Below, piece after piece: positions 1 through 6,607 of a stretch of DNA of 8,234 nt. The notes below the pieces were generated by a model. That model was not told the origin of the DNA. It ran no database searches and worked only from the letters and a program-made list of their open reading frames with translations. Source of the DNA: Roseovarius sp. Its GTDB lineage: Bacteria; Pseudomonadota; Alphaproteobacteria; Rhodobacterales; Rhodobacteraceae. Location: the NCBI GenBank assembly GCA_007125415.1, contig SLDH01000035.1:1-8234 (forward strand), written 5' to 3'. The stretch's first letter is position 1, and every line of letters starts with the position of its first letter. Made by a program: the position numbers and the translations under genes.

Positions 1-1408
1 CCTCGAATCGTACCGGCAGCCCGTATTCCAGTTCGATGCGAGAGCCGAGCACCTCGAATTGCAGGGCACCCACAACGCCCACGATGAAGCCGGATCCGAA
101 GGCCGGCTTGAAGACCTTGGCGGCCCCTTCCTCGGCGAATTGCATGAGCGCCTTTTCGAGATGTTTGGCCTTCATCGGATCGCCTGCACGCACGGATTGC
201 AGCAGTTCGGGCGCGAAAGATGGGATGCCGGTGGCGCGCAGCATTTCGCCCTCGGTCAGGGTGTCACCGATGCGCAACTGGCCGTGATTGGGGATGCCGA
301 TGATGTCGCCCGCCCAGGCTTCTTCGGCCAGTTCGCGGTCGGACGCGAGAAAGAGCACCGGTGCCGAGATGGTCATCGGCTTCTTCGAGCGCACATGCGT
401 GAGTTTCATGCCGCGTTTGAAATGGCCGGCGGCGAGGCGCACAAAAGCGACACGGTCCCGGTGTTTGGGATCCATGTTGGCTTGCACCTTGAAGACGAAA
501 CCGGCGACCATGGGCTCGTCAGGCGATATCTGACGTGGCTCGGCGCGTTGGGGTTGTGGCTCGGGGCCAAACTCCCCGATGCCCTGCATGAGTTCGCGCA
601 CACCGAAGGAATTGATCGCGGATCCGAACCAGATCGGCGTCATGTGACCCTCGAGCACCGATTTCGGATCAAGCGCGGGCAGCAGCTCACGGGCCATTTC
701 GACCTCCTCACGCAGTTTGGCGGCGAGAGTGGCGGGCACGTGACGGTCGAGTTGCGGGTCATCGAGCCCGTTGATCTCGATGCTTTGGGCTACCTTGTTG
801 CGGTCGGCACGGTCCATCAGATCCAGCCGGTCATGGAGCAGGTCGTAGCAGCCCAGAAAATCGCGTCCCATGCCGATGGGCCAGCTTGCGGGTGTGACAT
901 CGATTGCGAGGTTTTCCTGAATCTCGTCGATGATCTCGAATGTATCGCGGCTTTCGCGATCCATCTTGTTGCAGAAGGTCAGGATCGGCAGGTCGCGCAG
1001 GCGGCACACCTCGAAGAGCTTGCGGGTCTGGCTTTCAACGCCCTTTGCCCCGTCGATGACCATCACCGCCGCGTCCACGGCGGTGAGCGTCCGGTAGGTA
1101 TCTTCCGAGAAGTCGGAATGGCCCGGCGTGTCGACCAGATTGAAGCGCAGGTCATTGAAATCGAATGACATTGCCGAGGCGGAGACGGAAATGCCCCGGT
1201 CTTTCTCCATCTGCATGAAATCCGACCGGGTGCGCCGCGCCTCACCCTTGGCCCGGACCTGCCCGGCCATCTGGATCGCACCACCATAGAGCAGGAACTT
1301 CTCGGTCAGGGTGGTTTTGCCTGCATCGGGATGCGAGATGATCGCAAAGGTCCGACGGCGCGCAATCTCGGCCGGCAGGTCAGGGCGATTTGAGGGGGTG
1401 TCCAACAT
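1..1408 (-). CDS. prfC: Peptide chain release factor 3 (RF3), 3' end cut by window edge
   Basis: RF3 is a cytoplasmic translational GTPase that removes RF1/RF2 from the ribosome after peptide release. I translated the minus strand from ATG 1408; the frame has no stop down to base 2, giving 469 residues against about 530 for the family, so only the C-terminal part of domain III is missing. GTPase motifs are all present: SHPDAGKT (25-32), RGIS (71-74, switch I, as in RF3), DTPGH (93-97) and NKMD (147-150). Later stretches such as PKHRDRVAFVR and FEVL near the end of the visible part match the RF3-specific domains. RF3 rather than EF-G is indicated by the PDAGKTTLTEK P-loop. The start is supported by AGGAAGG seven to ten bases upstream. 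It lies 47 nt downstream of the Hint-domain gene on the same strand with no terminator visible between them, so they may share a transcript. Confidence 0.95.
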   Translation of the reverse strand, partial: MLDTPSNRPDLPAEIARRRTFAIISHPDAGKTTLTEKFLLYGGAIQMAGQVRAKGEARRTRSDFMQMEKDRGISVSASAMSFDFNDLRFNLVDTPGHSDFSEDTYRTLTAVDAAVMVIDGAKGVESQTRKLFEVCRLRDLPILTFCNKMDRESRDTFEIIDEIQENLAIDVTPASWPIGMGRDFLGCYDLLHDRLDLMDRADRNKVAQSIEINGLDDPQLDRHVPATLAAKLREEVEMARELLPALDPKSVLEGHMTPIWFGSAINSFGVRELMQGIGEFGPEPQPQRAEPRQISPDEPMVAGFVFKVQANMDPKHRDRVAFVRLAAGHFKRGMKLTHVRSKKPMTISAPVLFLASDRELAEEAWAGDIIGIPNHGQLRIGDTLTEGEMLRATGIPSFAPELLQSVRAGDPMKAKHLEKALMQFAEEGAAKVFKPAFGSGFIVGVVGALQFEVLGSRIELEYGLPVRFE

Positions 1409-1455
1409 GTGCCTTCCTATAGAGCGGGCCATGGGGCGGTGCAATACGAGCGCGC

Positions 1456-2466
1456 TCAGCGCAGTGAGGCGCGACGCAACAGCGTGGCGGCATCGAGATC
1501 GCGGACCAGCGATTCGTCAATTTCGAAGTCAAGATGCGCCCGGCCCGCATGGGCTTCGGGCGCGCTGACCAGCCTTTCGGCAATGCCATCGGGCAAGGCG
1601 GCGCGTGTGCGGGTATCGACAAGCAGCGTTTCAGCTGCAATCCCTTCGGCGTAAATGATCTGATGCGTGTCGAACAGCAGTTGGACGTATTCGACAAAAC
1701 CACCTTCCTGCCGGGTGACACTGTCTCCGTTCACAAGGTGACGCGCGCGCACCAGTATTTCGGCCCGGCCTGCGCCAATTGTGTCGGAACGTTGGTAGAT
1801 GAAGAGCCGGTGGTCGGGGCTGACCAGCAGGTCATTGGCATTGTTGAGGGTTCCGGCACGAATCAGGATGGGACAGAATTCTCCCACGGCGCGGGTGGTG
1901 GATCGGCCGATCCAGCGCAGCTGCCGGGCACCGTCATCGCGGGTGAGCACCCTGTCACCGATCTGCAGGTCTTCGACCGGCCTTTGCGCGCCGGAGGCCA
2001 TGGTGATCCGCGTGCCGCGCGTGAACGAGACGCAAGCCATCTCCGCATAGCGCTGCTGCGCGACATCACGATCAATGCCGACAAGAGAATAGGCGAGGCG
2101 CGGCTTCATCGCGACCAGCGGCATCACATAGACCGCCGCGACCATGCCTGTGTCATCCACTTCCACAAGGGTGAGCATTTCTGTCGTCTGGCCATTGGTG
2201 GACATGAGCGTGAGGCAGGCGTCGAAATAGAGTTCTGCACCGGGCTCGCCCAGCGTGCTCTCGGGGGCGATGGCGAAACGCGCACCGGCGTTCGCCATGA
2301 TCTTGAGCGGCAATCTTCGCGCGCCCTTGTCAAGCTCATACATGTCGTCGAGCGCGAGTTCGTCAGCAAAGGATATCGGGTCGCCCAGATTGGCCCCGTT
2401 CACCACGGTCAAATCTTCTGCCTTGTAGACGGCAATGGTTTGGGAAGGTTTGCGCGTGCGTGTCAT
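1456..2466 (-). CDS. Hint (hedgehog/intein, Hint_2-type) domain protein
   Basis: This is a 336-residue protein with two parts. Residues 1-140 are a beta-rich N-terminal region without a recognised enzymatic motif. Residues 145-290 are a Hint domain: it opens with C145 (ACVSFTRGTRI), continues with PVEDLQIGDRVLTRDDG (163-179) and RWIG (184-187), has a block-B-like SPDH (216-219), and ends with DTHQIIYAEG (266-275), the usual Hint_2 close. There is no C-terminal His-Asn intein ending and no obvious extein, so protein splicing is not expected; cleavage at C145 is possible but unproven. No signal peptide or membrane helix is seen. Proteins with this layout are common and poorly characterised in Rhodobacteraceae. 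The ATG has only a weak, closely spaced AGG upstream. It is divergent from the SDR gene (165-nt gap) and precedes prfC. The domain call is firm; the biological role is unknown. Confidence 0.9.
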   Translation of the reverse strand: MTRTRKPSQTIAVYKAEDLTVVNGANLGDPISFADELALDDMYELDKGARRLPLKIMANAGARFAIAPESTLGEPGAELYFDACLTLMSTNGQTTEMLTLVEVDDTGMVAAVYVMPLVAMKPRLAYSLVGIDRDVAQQRYAEMACVSFTRGTRITMASGAQRPVEDLQIGDRVLTRDDGARQLRWIGRSTTRAVGEFCPILIRAGTLNNANDLLVSPDHRLFIYQRSDTIGAGRAEILVRARHLVNGDSVTRQEGGFVEYVQLLFDTHQIIYAEGIAAETLLVDTRTRAALPDGIAERLVSAPEAHAGRAHLDFEIDESLVRDLDAATLLRRASLR

Positions 2467-2520
2467 GAACCTGCGATGATCTCGGAACGCGGGGAGTGAT
2501 CTCGCCCTCCGCTGGACAGT

Positions 2521-2549
2521 AGGCTAGGATTATGACGGCAAATGGTCAA
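2521..2549 (-). promoter_or_regulatory. Candidate sigma70-type promoter for the Hint gene (and possibly prfC)
   Basis: On the minus strand TTGACC (2549-2544) lies 17 nt from TAGCCT (2526-2521), a good -35 box with a weak -10 box at ideal spacing. Transcription would begin roughly 45-50 nt upstream of the Hint start codon. This is a match by eye only. Confidence 0.35.
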
Positions 2550-2631
2550 CGCTTTGCTGATTTGCTGGCATCGCCGGTCAGCTTGTGCGCATCTGCCACG
2601 CAAGCAGGATGCCAACGGAAGGAGAAGCGGG

Positions 2632-3411
2632 ATGGATCTTGGAATTGAGGGAAAGAAAGCACTCATCTGTGCGTCGAGCAGGGGGCTGGGCCTTGGATGT
2701 GCTCAGGCGCTGGCCGAGGCGGGCTGTGATCTGGTGATGAATGCGCGGGGCCCGGAGACGCTCGAGGCGGCGGCGGAAGATATCCGCAGGCGGCATGGTG
2801 TCGGTGTCACGGCCATTGCGGCGGATGTGGCGCAGGAGGCAGGCCGCGCGGCCCTTCTGGAGGCTGCGGGTGATGTGGATATTCTGGTCAATAATGCGGG
2901 TGGTCCGCCTCCCGGCCTCTGGAGCGATTGGGAGCGCGAGGATTTCATTGCTGCACTTGATGCCAACATGCTGGCTCCGATCGCGATGATGAAGGCCCTT
3001 CTGCCGGGCATGATGGCGCGGGGCTGGGGGCGGGTTGTCAACATTACGTCGCAATCGGTGAAGGCACCCATTGCCGTGCTCGGGCTGAGCAATTCGGCGC
3101 GCGCGGGGCTTACCGGCTATGTGGCGGGCACGTCGCGGCAGGTGGCCGGATCGGGGGTGACGATCAACAACCTGCTGCCGGGGATCCATGCCACGGACCG
3201 CGCGGTGGCTCTCGATACCGGCGTGAGCGAGGCGCAGGGGATCACTCTGGAAGAGGCCAGGGCGCAGCGTAGCGCCACAATCCCGGCGGGGCGCTACGGC
3301 ACGCCGGAGGAGTTTGGCGCAGCCTGTGCGTTCCTGTGCAGCCAGCATGCGGGCTTCATCGTGGGGCAGAACATTCTGCTCGATGGTGGAGCGGTGAACG
3401 CCACGCTCTGA
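2632..3411 (+). CDS. SDR-like oxidoreductase with atypical catalytic motif (BKR-like subgroup)
   Basis: This is a 259-residue Rossmann-fold protein of short-chain dehydrogenase size. The dinucleotide-binding loop reads CASSRGLG (13-20): the usual TG is CA, but the glycines at 18 and 20 are kept. NNAG is at 87-90, the strand ending NITS at 137-140, and the C-terminal RYGTPEEFG (221-229) and LLDGG (249-253) are typical of the superfamily. The YxxxK active site is replaced: aligning on the following helix places S153 at the Tyr and R157 at the Lys (SNSAR). This matches a known subgroup of 3-oxoacyl-ACP-reductase-like SDRs that carries an LSN..R motif, so this is probably a subgroup feature rather than decay. 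The start is set by GGAAGGAGAAG ending 4 nt before ATG 2632; an upstream in-frame ATG at 2542 has no ribosome site. Substrate and activity are unknown. Confidence 0.88.
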   Translation: MDLGIEGKKALICASSRGLGLGCAQALAEAGCDLVMNARGPETLEAAAEDIRRRHGVGVTAIAADVAQEAGRAALLEAAGDVDILVNNAGGPPPGLWSDWEREDFIAALDANMLAPIAMMKALLPGMMARGWGRVVNITSQSVKAPIAVLGLSNSARAGLTGYVAGTSRQVAGSGVTINNLLPGIHATDRAVALDTGVSEAQGITLEEARAQRSATIPAGRYGTPEEFGAACAFLCSQHAGFIVGQNILLDGGAVNATL

Positions 3412-3434
3412 GCAGGGATCACACAGCATCACGT

Positions 3435-3469
3435 TGCCGTGGCAGGCCCGGAATGTACTGGCCACGGCA
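3435..3469 (+). terminator. Stem-loop after the SDR gene, possible weak terminator
   Basis: TGCCGTGGC (3435-3443) is the exact reverse complement of GCCACGGCA (3461-3469). The stem can be extended inward by CAG/CTG if one G is bulged. It begins 23 nt after the SDR stop codon. No run of T follows, so it may be an attenuator, a transcript-end stabiliser or a protein-binding palindrome instead of a classical terminator. Confidence 0.35.
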
Positions 3470-3501
3470 TAGGCGGGCCGCTAACGCAGGATGACCCAAG
3501 T

Positions 3502-3521
3502 GGAGACTCCTGAAGATGTAA
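3502..3521 (+). promoter_or_regulatory. Ribosome site and ATG-TAA start-stop before the symporter
   Basis: GGAG (3502-3505) lies 10 nt before ATG 3516-3518. This ATG is in frame with the symporter, but the next codon, 3519-3521, is TAA. The following 17 codons (AIAIIPLFGLAILANLV) encode a hydrophobic helix that continues without interruption into the symporter frame. The position is where the family's start codon is expected, so codon 2 seems to have become a stop, or initiation happens elsewhere (for example ATT at 3525). Confidence 0.6.
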
Positions 3522-3572
3522 GCCATTGCAATTATTCCTCTTTTCGGGCTGGCGATCCTCGCCAACCTTGTC

Positions 3573-4904
3573 GTGGCACCACGGCGGGCGAGTGTCGAGG
3601 GCTTCTTTGGCGGCATGAGCGCGTCCGGCCGGGCGCCGGGCCTGTGGGTGCTGGTGCTGAGCCAGGTAACCACCTGGATCTTTGCCCGGTCATTGATGAA
3701 CGCCGCGATCCTCGGCTATTTCTTCGGAATCTGGGGGGTCTTGGCCTATGCTGTCTATTACGGATCCTTCCTGACGGGTGGCTTCATCGTCGGACGGCTG
3801 CGGGCGGCTGGGGCAGGATCGGTTCAGGCATGGCTCCGTTTGCGCTTCGGTGCGCCGGGCGTGGCGGCTTACAATCTGGTCATTGCCTTGCGCCTGTTGT
3901 CCGAGGTCTTTGCAAACCTGCTGGTCGTCGGATTGATCTTCGGTGCTGCCTTGCCGGGGGTCGGTTTGGCGCAGGAGGGGGCCATCGTTCTGGTGGCCGC
4001 TCTGGGGCTTGCCTATAGCGCCTGGGGAGGGCTGACTGCCTCCTTGCGCACGGATGTCCTGCAGATGCTCGTCTTTCTTGTGGTGTTCGCAGCTGCGCTG
4101 ATCGCGCTCGTCACGGCACCGGGGTTTGATCTGGGCGCGGTGCTGCGCGCCGAAGGAACGGCGGGTTCCTGGCATGGGCAGGTGCTGTTGCTGGTGGCTT
4201 TCCTGCAGGTCTTTTCGTATCCGGCGCATGATCCGGTTATGATGGATCGTGGCTTCATCGCTGATCGGGAGACAACGCGCCGGTCCTTTCTGCATGCTTT
4301 CTGGGTTTCAAGCCTTTGCATCATCGCCTTTGGCTTCTTCGGCATCGAGGCGGCGCTGCAGGGGGCGTCCTATGAAGGTGAGTTGCTGGAAACATGGGCG
4401 CAGATGTTTCCCGCATGGGTTTATGTGGCGCTGCTGGTGTCGCTTCTGATCAGCGCACTGAGCACGCTCGATTCGGCACTTGCCTCTGCGGCGCGTCTTG
4501 TTGTCGAGGAACTGCGGCTCGCGCCGCGCAATCTCGCTGGCGGGCGCAGCGCGATGGTGGTTTTCATGCTCTGCGGTGCAGGGCTTACGCTGTGGGGCAA
4601 TCAGAGCCTGTTTGATGCCGTGGCCATCAGCGGGACGGCCAGCATGTTTCTCGCCCCTGTGCTGGTGGTCGGGCTGGTGATGGGCTGCAAGGTGGCGCTC
4701 TGGTCCTATCTGGTCAGTTTCGCCGTGGCGCTTCTGGGGGCTGCGGCCTATTTCGCACGAGACGGCTGGGCGTCGGCGTTACTGCCGCAGGTGCATCAAT
4801 ACGAACAATTGCTGGCGATCTGTGTCTGTGTGCTTATTGCCGGGTTTGCGGCCGTTCTTGCAGGGATGCGCTCTGCGGATCAGAATGTCCATCGATCAGG
4901 TTGA
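3573..4904 (+). CDS. Sodium:solute symporter (SSS/SLC5-like) permease, disputed start
   Basis: This is a multi-pass inner-membrane transporter of the SSS family, which couples solute uptake to sodium. From GTG 3573 it has 443 residues with about 11-12 hydrophobic helices. Family marks are RRASVEGFFGG after the expected first helix, SQVTTWIFARSL (30-41), YSAWGGLTASLRTDVLQ (148-164, the SSS signature region), SYPAHDPVMMDRGF (215-228) and SALSTLDSALAS (294-305), the sodium-site helix. The GTG has no ribosome site and would omit the first membrane helix, which is encoded just upstream at 3522-3572. The natural start is probably ATG 3516, but a TAA directly follows it. Because the rest of the frame is intact, the gene is either a very recent single-base pseudogene, uses an unusual start such as ATT 3525, or contains a base error. 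The substrate cannot be told. It follows the SDR gene by 104 nt to the ATG. Confidence 0.8.
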   Translation: MAPRRASVEGFFGGMSASGRAPGLWVLVLSQVTTWIFARSLMNAAILGYFFGIWGVLAYAVYYGSFLTGGFIVGRLRAAGAGSVQAWLRLRFGAPGVAAYNLVIALRLLSEVFANLLVVGLIFGAALPGVGLAQEGAIVLVAALGLAYSAWGGLTASLRTDVLQMLVFLVVFAAALIALVTAPGFDLGAVLRAEGTAGSWHGQVLLLVAFLQVFSYPAHDPVMMDRGFIADRETTRRSFLHAFWVSSLCIIAFGFFGIEAALQGASYEGELLETWAQMFPAWVYVALLVSLLISALSTLDSALASAARLVVEELRLAPRNLAGGRSAMVVFMLCGAGLTLWGNQSLFDAVAISGTASMFLAPVLVVGLVMGCKVALWSYLVSFAVALLGAAAYFARDGWASALLPQVHQYEQLLAICVCVLIAGFAAVLAGMRSADQNVHRSG

Positions 4905-5143
4905 GGCGTCTCGGGAGCGCATCGACGTGCTGCGGCACGACGTTGCGCGGGGCCCTTCGTCCTTGATCGCGCGCAAAAGCACTTTGGCTGCCTCAACCGG
5001 ATCGACAATTGCTCCAGACACAGCGCGTCTGAGCCTGCGCGCTCATTCGAGACGGTCAGAGCCTTTGTGCGTCGCTGCTTGCATGCGGGGCCGTGGGTTG
5101 CTAAGTCGCGCGGACATGTCTGATGAAATTTATCGGAAACTCT

Positions 5144-5158
5144 GAAGGGCCTTCCTTG
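5144..5158 (+). promoter_or_regulatory. Ribosome binding site deciding a TTG start for the ABC ATPase
   Basis: GAAGGG (5144-5149) lies 6 nt before TTG 5156-5158, ideal spacing. The alternative in-frame ATG at 5123 has no purine-rich site upstream and would add 11 residues without similarity to the family's N-terminus. Confidence 0.6.
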
Positions 5159-6238
5159 ACACATCCGCCACGTCTGGAAATCAGGAACCTTACCCGCCGA
5201 TATGAAGGCCGGACGGTGGTACAGGATGTCTCCCTGCGGGTTGCTCCGGGGCAGGTGACCTGCCTGCTTGGCCCTTCGGGTTGCGGCAAATCGACCACCC
5301 TTCGGATGATCGCCGGTGTGGAAATGCAGGACAGTGGCGAGATCTGGGTGGATGGTGCGCTGCTCTGCGATACCAGCTTCCGGGTACCGCCCGAGCGGCG
5401 GCAGATCGGGTTGATGTTTCAGGATTTCGCCCTTTTCCCGCATCTTCGGGTTGCGGAAAACGTGGCTTTCGGCCTCAGCGGCGACAAGACGGTGAAGAGG
5501 AAACGTGTCGCCGAGTTGCTGGAGCGGGTGGGGCTGGCACGCTATGAGACGGCCTTTCCGCATGAATTGTCGGGTGGCGAGCAGCAGCGTGTGGCTCTTG
5601 CCCGTGCCCTCGCTCCGCGTCCGAAGATCATGCTGATGGATGAGCCCTTTTCCGGCCTCGACAACCGGTTGCGCGATGGCATCCGCGACCAGACACTCGA
5701 TATCCTGCGCGAGGAAGGGACAGGTGTGCTGCTGGTCACGCATGAGCCGGAAGAAGCGATGCGCATGGCCGACGAGATCGCTCTGATGCGCGATGGACGT
5801 ATCGTGCAGCAGGGCGCGCCCTACAACATCTTCAACGCGCCCGTCGATCGTGATGCAGTTGCCTTTTTCAGTGATGTCAACGTGATCCGGGGAAAGGTCT
5901 ATGGCGCACTCACGCAAACCGCCTTTGGCCAGTTTCTCACGCCTGGTGTGCCGGATGGCAGCGAGGTGGAGATCGTCATTCGCCCGCAGCACATGAAGCT
6001 CGACTTCGACCGTGCAGGACGCGGCCCGGACCCCACGATCGAAATGGGCACTGCCGTGCGCGGAGAAGTTGCGCGGGCGCGTTTCATGGGTTCGGAAAGC
6101 CTTGTCGAGTTCCGCACCGAACATGATGACAAGGTCTTGCGCGCGACGGTTCCCGGTGTTTTCCTGCCCGCGAAGGGCACGGTCATGTGGCTGATGATCC
6201 GGCGTGACAAATGTTTCGTTTTTCCGATCAAGACCTGA
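5156..6238 (+). CDS. ABC transporter ATP-binding protein, FbpC/PotA-like
   Basis: This cytoplasmic ATPase should energise an importer. Counting from TTG 5156 it has 360 residues. It shows Walker A GPSGCGKST (39-47), the Q-loop in MFQDFALFPHL (87-97), the signature LSGGEQQRVALARAL (138-152), Walker B IMLMDEP (158-164), a D-loop SGLD (166-169) and the switch histidine in VTHEPEEAM (194-202). The C-terminal third (about 240-360) is a TOBE-type regulatory domain with the IRPQHMKL stretch, as in iron(III), sulfate and polyamine importers. VPPERR before the Q-loop and the overall layout favour the FbpC branch. No permease or binding-protein gene is next to it, so its partner and substrate are unknown. 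An earlier ATG at 5123 would give 371 residues but lacks a ribosome site. No clear terminator separates it from tatA, 130 nt downstream. Confidence 0.88.
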   Translation: MTHPPRLEIRNLTRRYEGRTVVQDVSLRVAPGQVTCLLGPSGCGKSTTLRMIAGVEMQDSGEIWVDGALLCDTSFRVPPERRQIGLMFQDFALFPHLRVAENVAFGLSGDKTVKRKRVAELLERVGLARYETAFPHELSGGEQQRVALARALAPRPKIMLMDEPFSGLDNRLRDGIRDQTLDILREEGTGVLLVTHEPEEAMRMADEIALMRDGRIVQQGAPYNIFNAPVDRDAVAFFSDVNVIRGKVYGALTQTAFGQFLTPGVPDGSEVEIVIRPQHMKLDFDRAGRGPDPTIEMGTAVRGEVARARFMGSESLVEFRTEHDDKVLRATVPGVFLPAKGTVMWLMIRRDKCFVFPIKT

Positions 6239-6285
6239 AATCGGGCCAGAATCGTGCTCAAACGGCGTTTGCGGTGTATTGCGCC

Positions 6286-6314
6286 TTTCAACCCGCGACC
6301 ATAGCGCTTAGATA
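6286..6314 (+). promoter_or_regulatory. Weak candidate promoter for the tatABC cluster
   Basis: TTTCAA (6286-6291) and TAGATA (6309-6314) are 17 nt apart in a locally AT-richer stretch about 55 nt upstream of the tatA start. Each box matches only three of six consensus bases, so read-through from the ABC ATPase gene remains possible. Confidence 0.25.
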
Positions 6315-6368
6315 TATGGGCGAAAAACCGGGGCAGGAAGCGCTGATCCGGACCAAGGGAGAGACACA

Positions 6369-6599
6369 ATGCTGAACAATATAGGCCTTCCGGGGCTTCT
6401 ACTTATCGCTATCGTCGTGCTCGTGCTTTTCGGGCGCGGCAAGATTTCCTCGCTGATGGGCGAAGTGGGGAAGGGGATCACTTCGTTCAAGAAGGGCGTG
6501 GCCGAAGGTAACAAGGAACTGGACGACGCGACCGAGAGCACCGAAACGGCTGACACCGCAAAGGATGTCACGCCGGAATCGGACAAAGACAAGGTTTGA
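6369..6599 (+). CDS. tatA: Sec-independent protein translocase subunit TatA
   Basis: TatA polymerises to form the passage for folded proteins with twin-arginine signals across the inner membrane. The 76-residue product has the expected order: a short periplasmic N-terminus, one membrane helix (about 7-20), the hinge FGRGKIS (21-27), an amphipathic helix [13 protein letters not shown] (31-43) and a polar acidic tail. The polar N-terminal region together with the FGRGK hinge marks TatA rather than TatB. The start is well supported by AAGGGAG (6355-6361), 7 nt before the ATG. It is the first gene of a tight tatABC cluster, with tatB starting 8 nt after its stop. Its length is normal for alphaproteobacterial TatA. 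Confidence 0.95.
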   Translation: MLNNIGLPGLLLIAIVVLVLFGRGKISSLMGEVGKGITSFKKGVAEGNKELDDATESTETADTAKDVTPESDKDKV

Positions 6600-6607
6600 C
6601 CACCTAA

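Noticed and set aside
59..1168. Long plus-strand open frame of 369 codons
   Set aside because: It lies exactly antisense and in codon register to prfC, whose GTPase motifs are unmistakable; GC-rich genes often leave such open shadows.
1534..2499. Long plus-strand open frame of 321 codons
   Set aside because: It is antisense to the Hint-domain gene, and its translation shows no family motif.
2542..2631. Upstream in-frame ATG extending the SDR by 30 residues
   Set aside because: It has no ribosome site, and the extension is not like SDR N-termini; ATG 2632 has a strong GGAAGGAG-type site.
2578..3465. Minus-strand open frame of 295 codons
   Set aside because: It is the antisense shadow of the SDR gene; His/Arg-rich translation without a domain.
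3491..4018. Plus-strand frame from ATG 3491 overlapping the symporter start
   Set aside because: It is out of frame with the transporter; its translation is Gly/Arg/Cys-rich shadow sequence, and no single indel was evident that would rescue the transporter through it.
4926..4939. CGTGC-TGCG-GCACG hairpin after the symporter stop
   Set aside because: Only 5 bp with no T-tract; too weak to call a terminator.
5116..5145. Nine-codon frame (MSDEIYRKL) whose stop touches the ABC ATPase ribosome site
   Set aside because: A leader peptide was considered, but there is no ribosome site before it and short ATG frames like this are common by chance.
4880..6124. Minus-strand open frame of 414 codons
   Set aside because: It is antisense to the ABC ATPase, which has every expected motif; the shadow translation resembles no family.
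6259..6271. CAAAC-GGC-GTTTG hairpin after the ABC ATPase
   Set aside because: Five weak base pairs and no T-tract; not supported as a terminator or operator.
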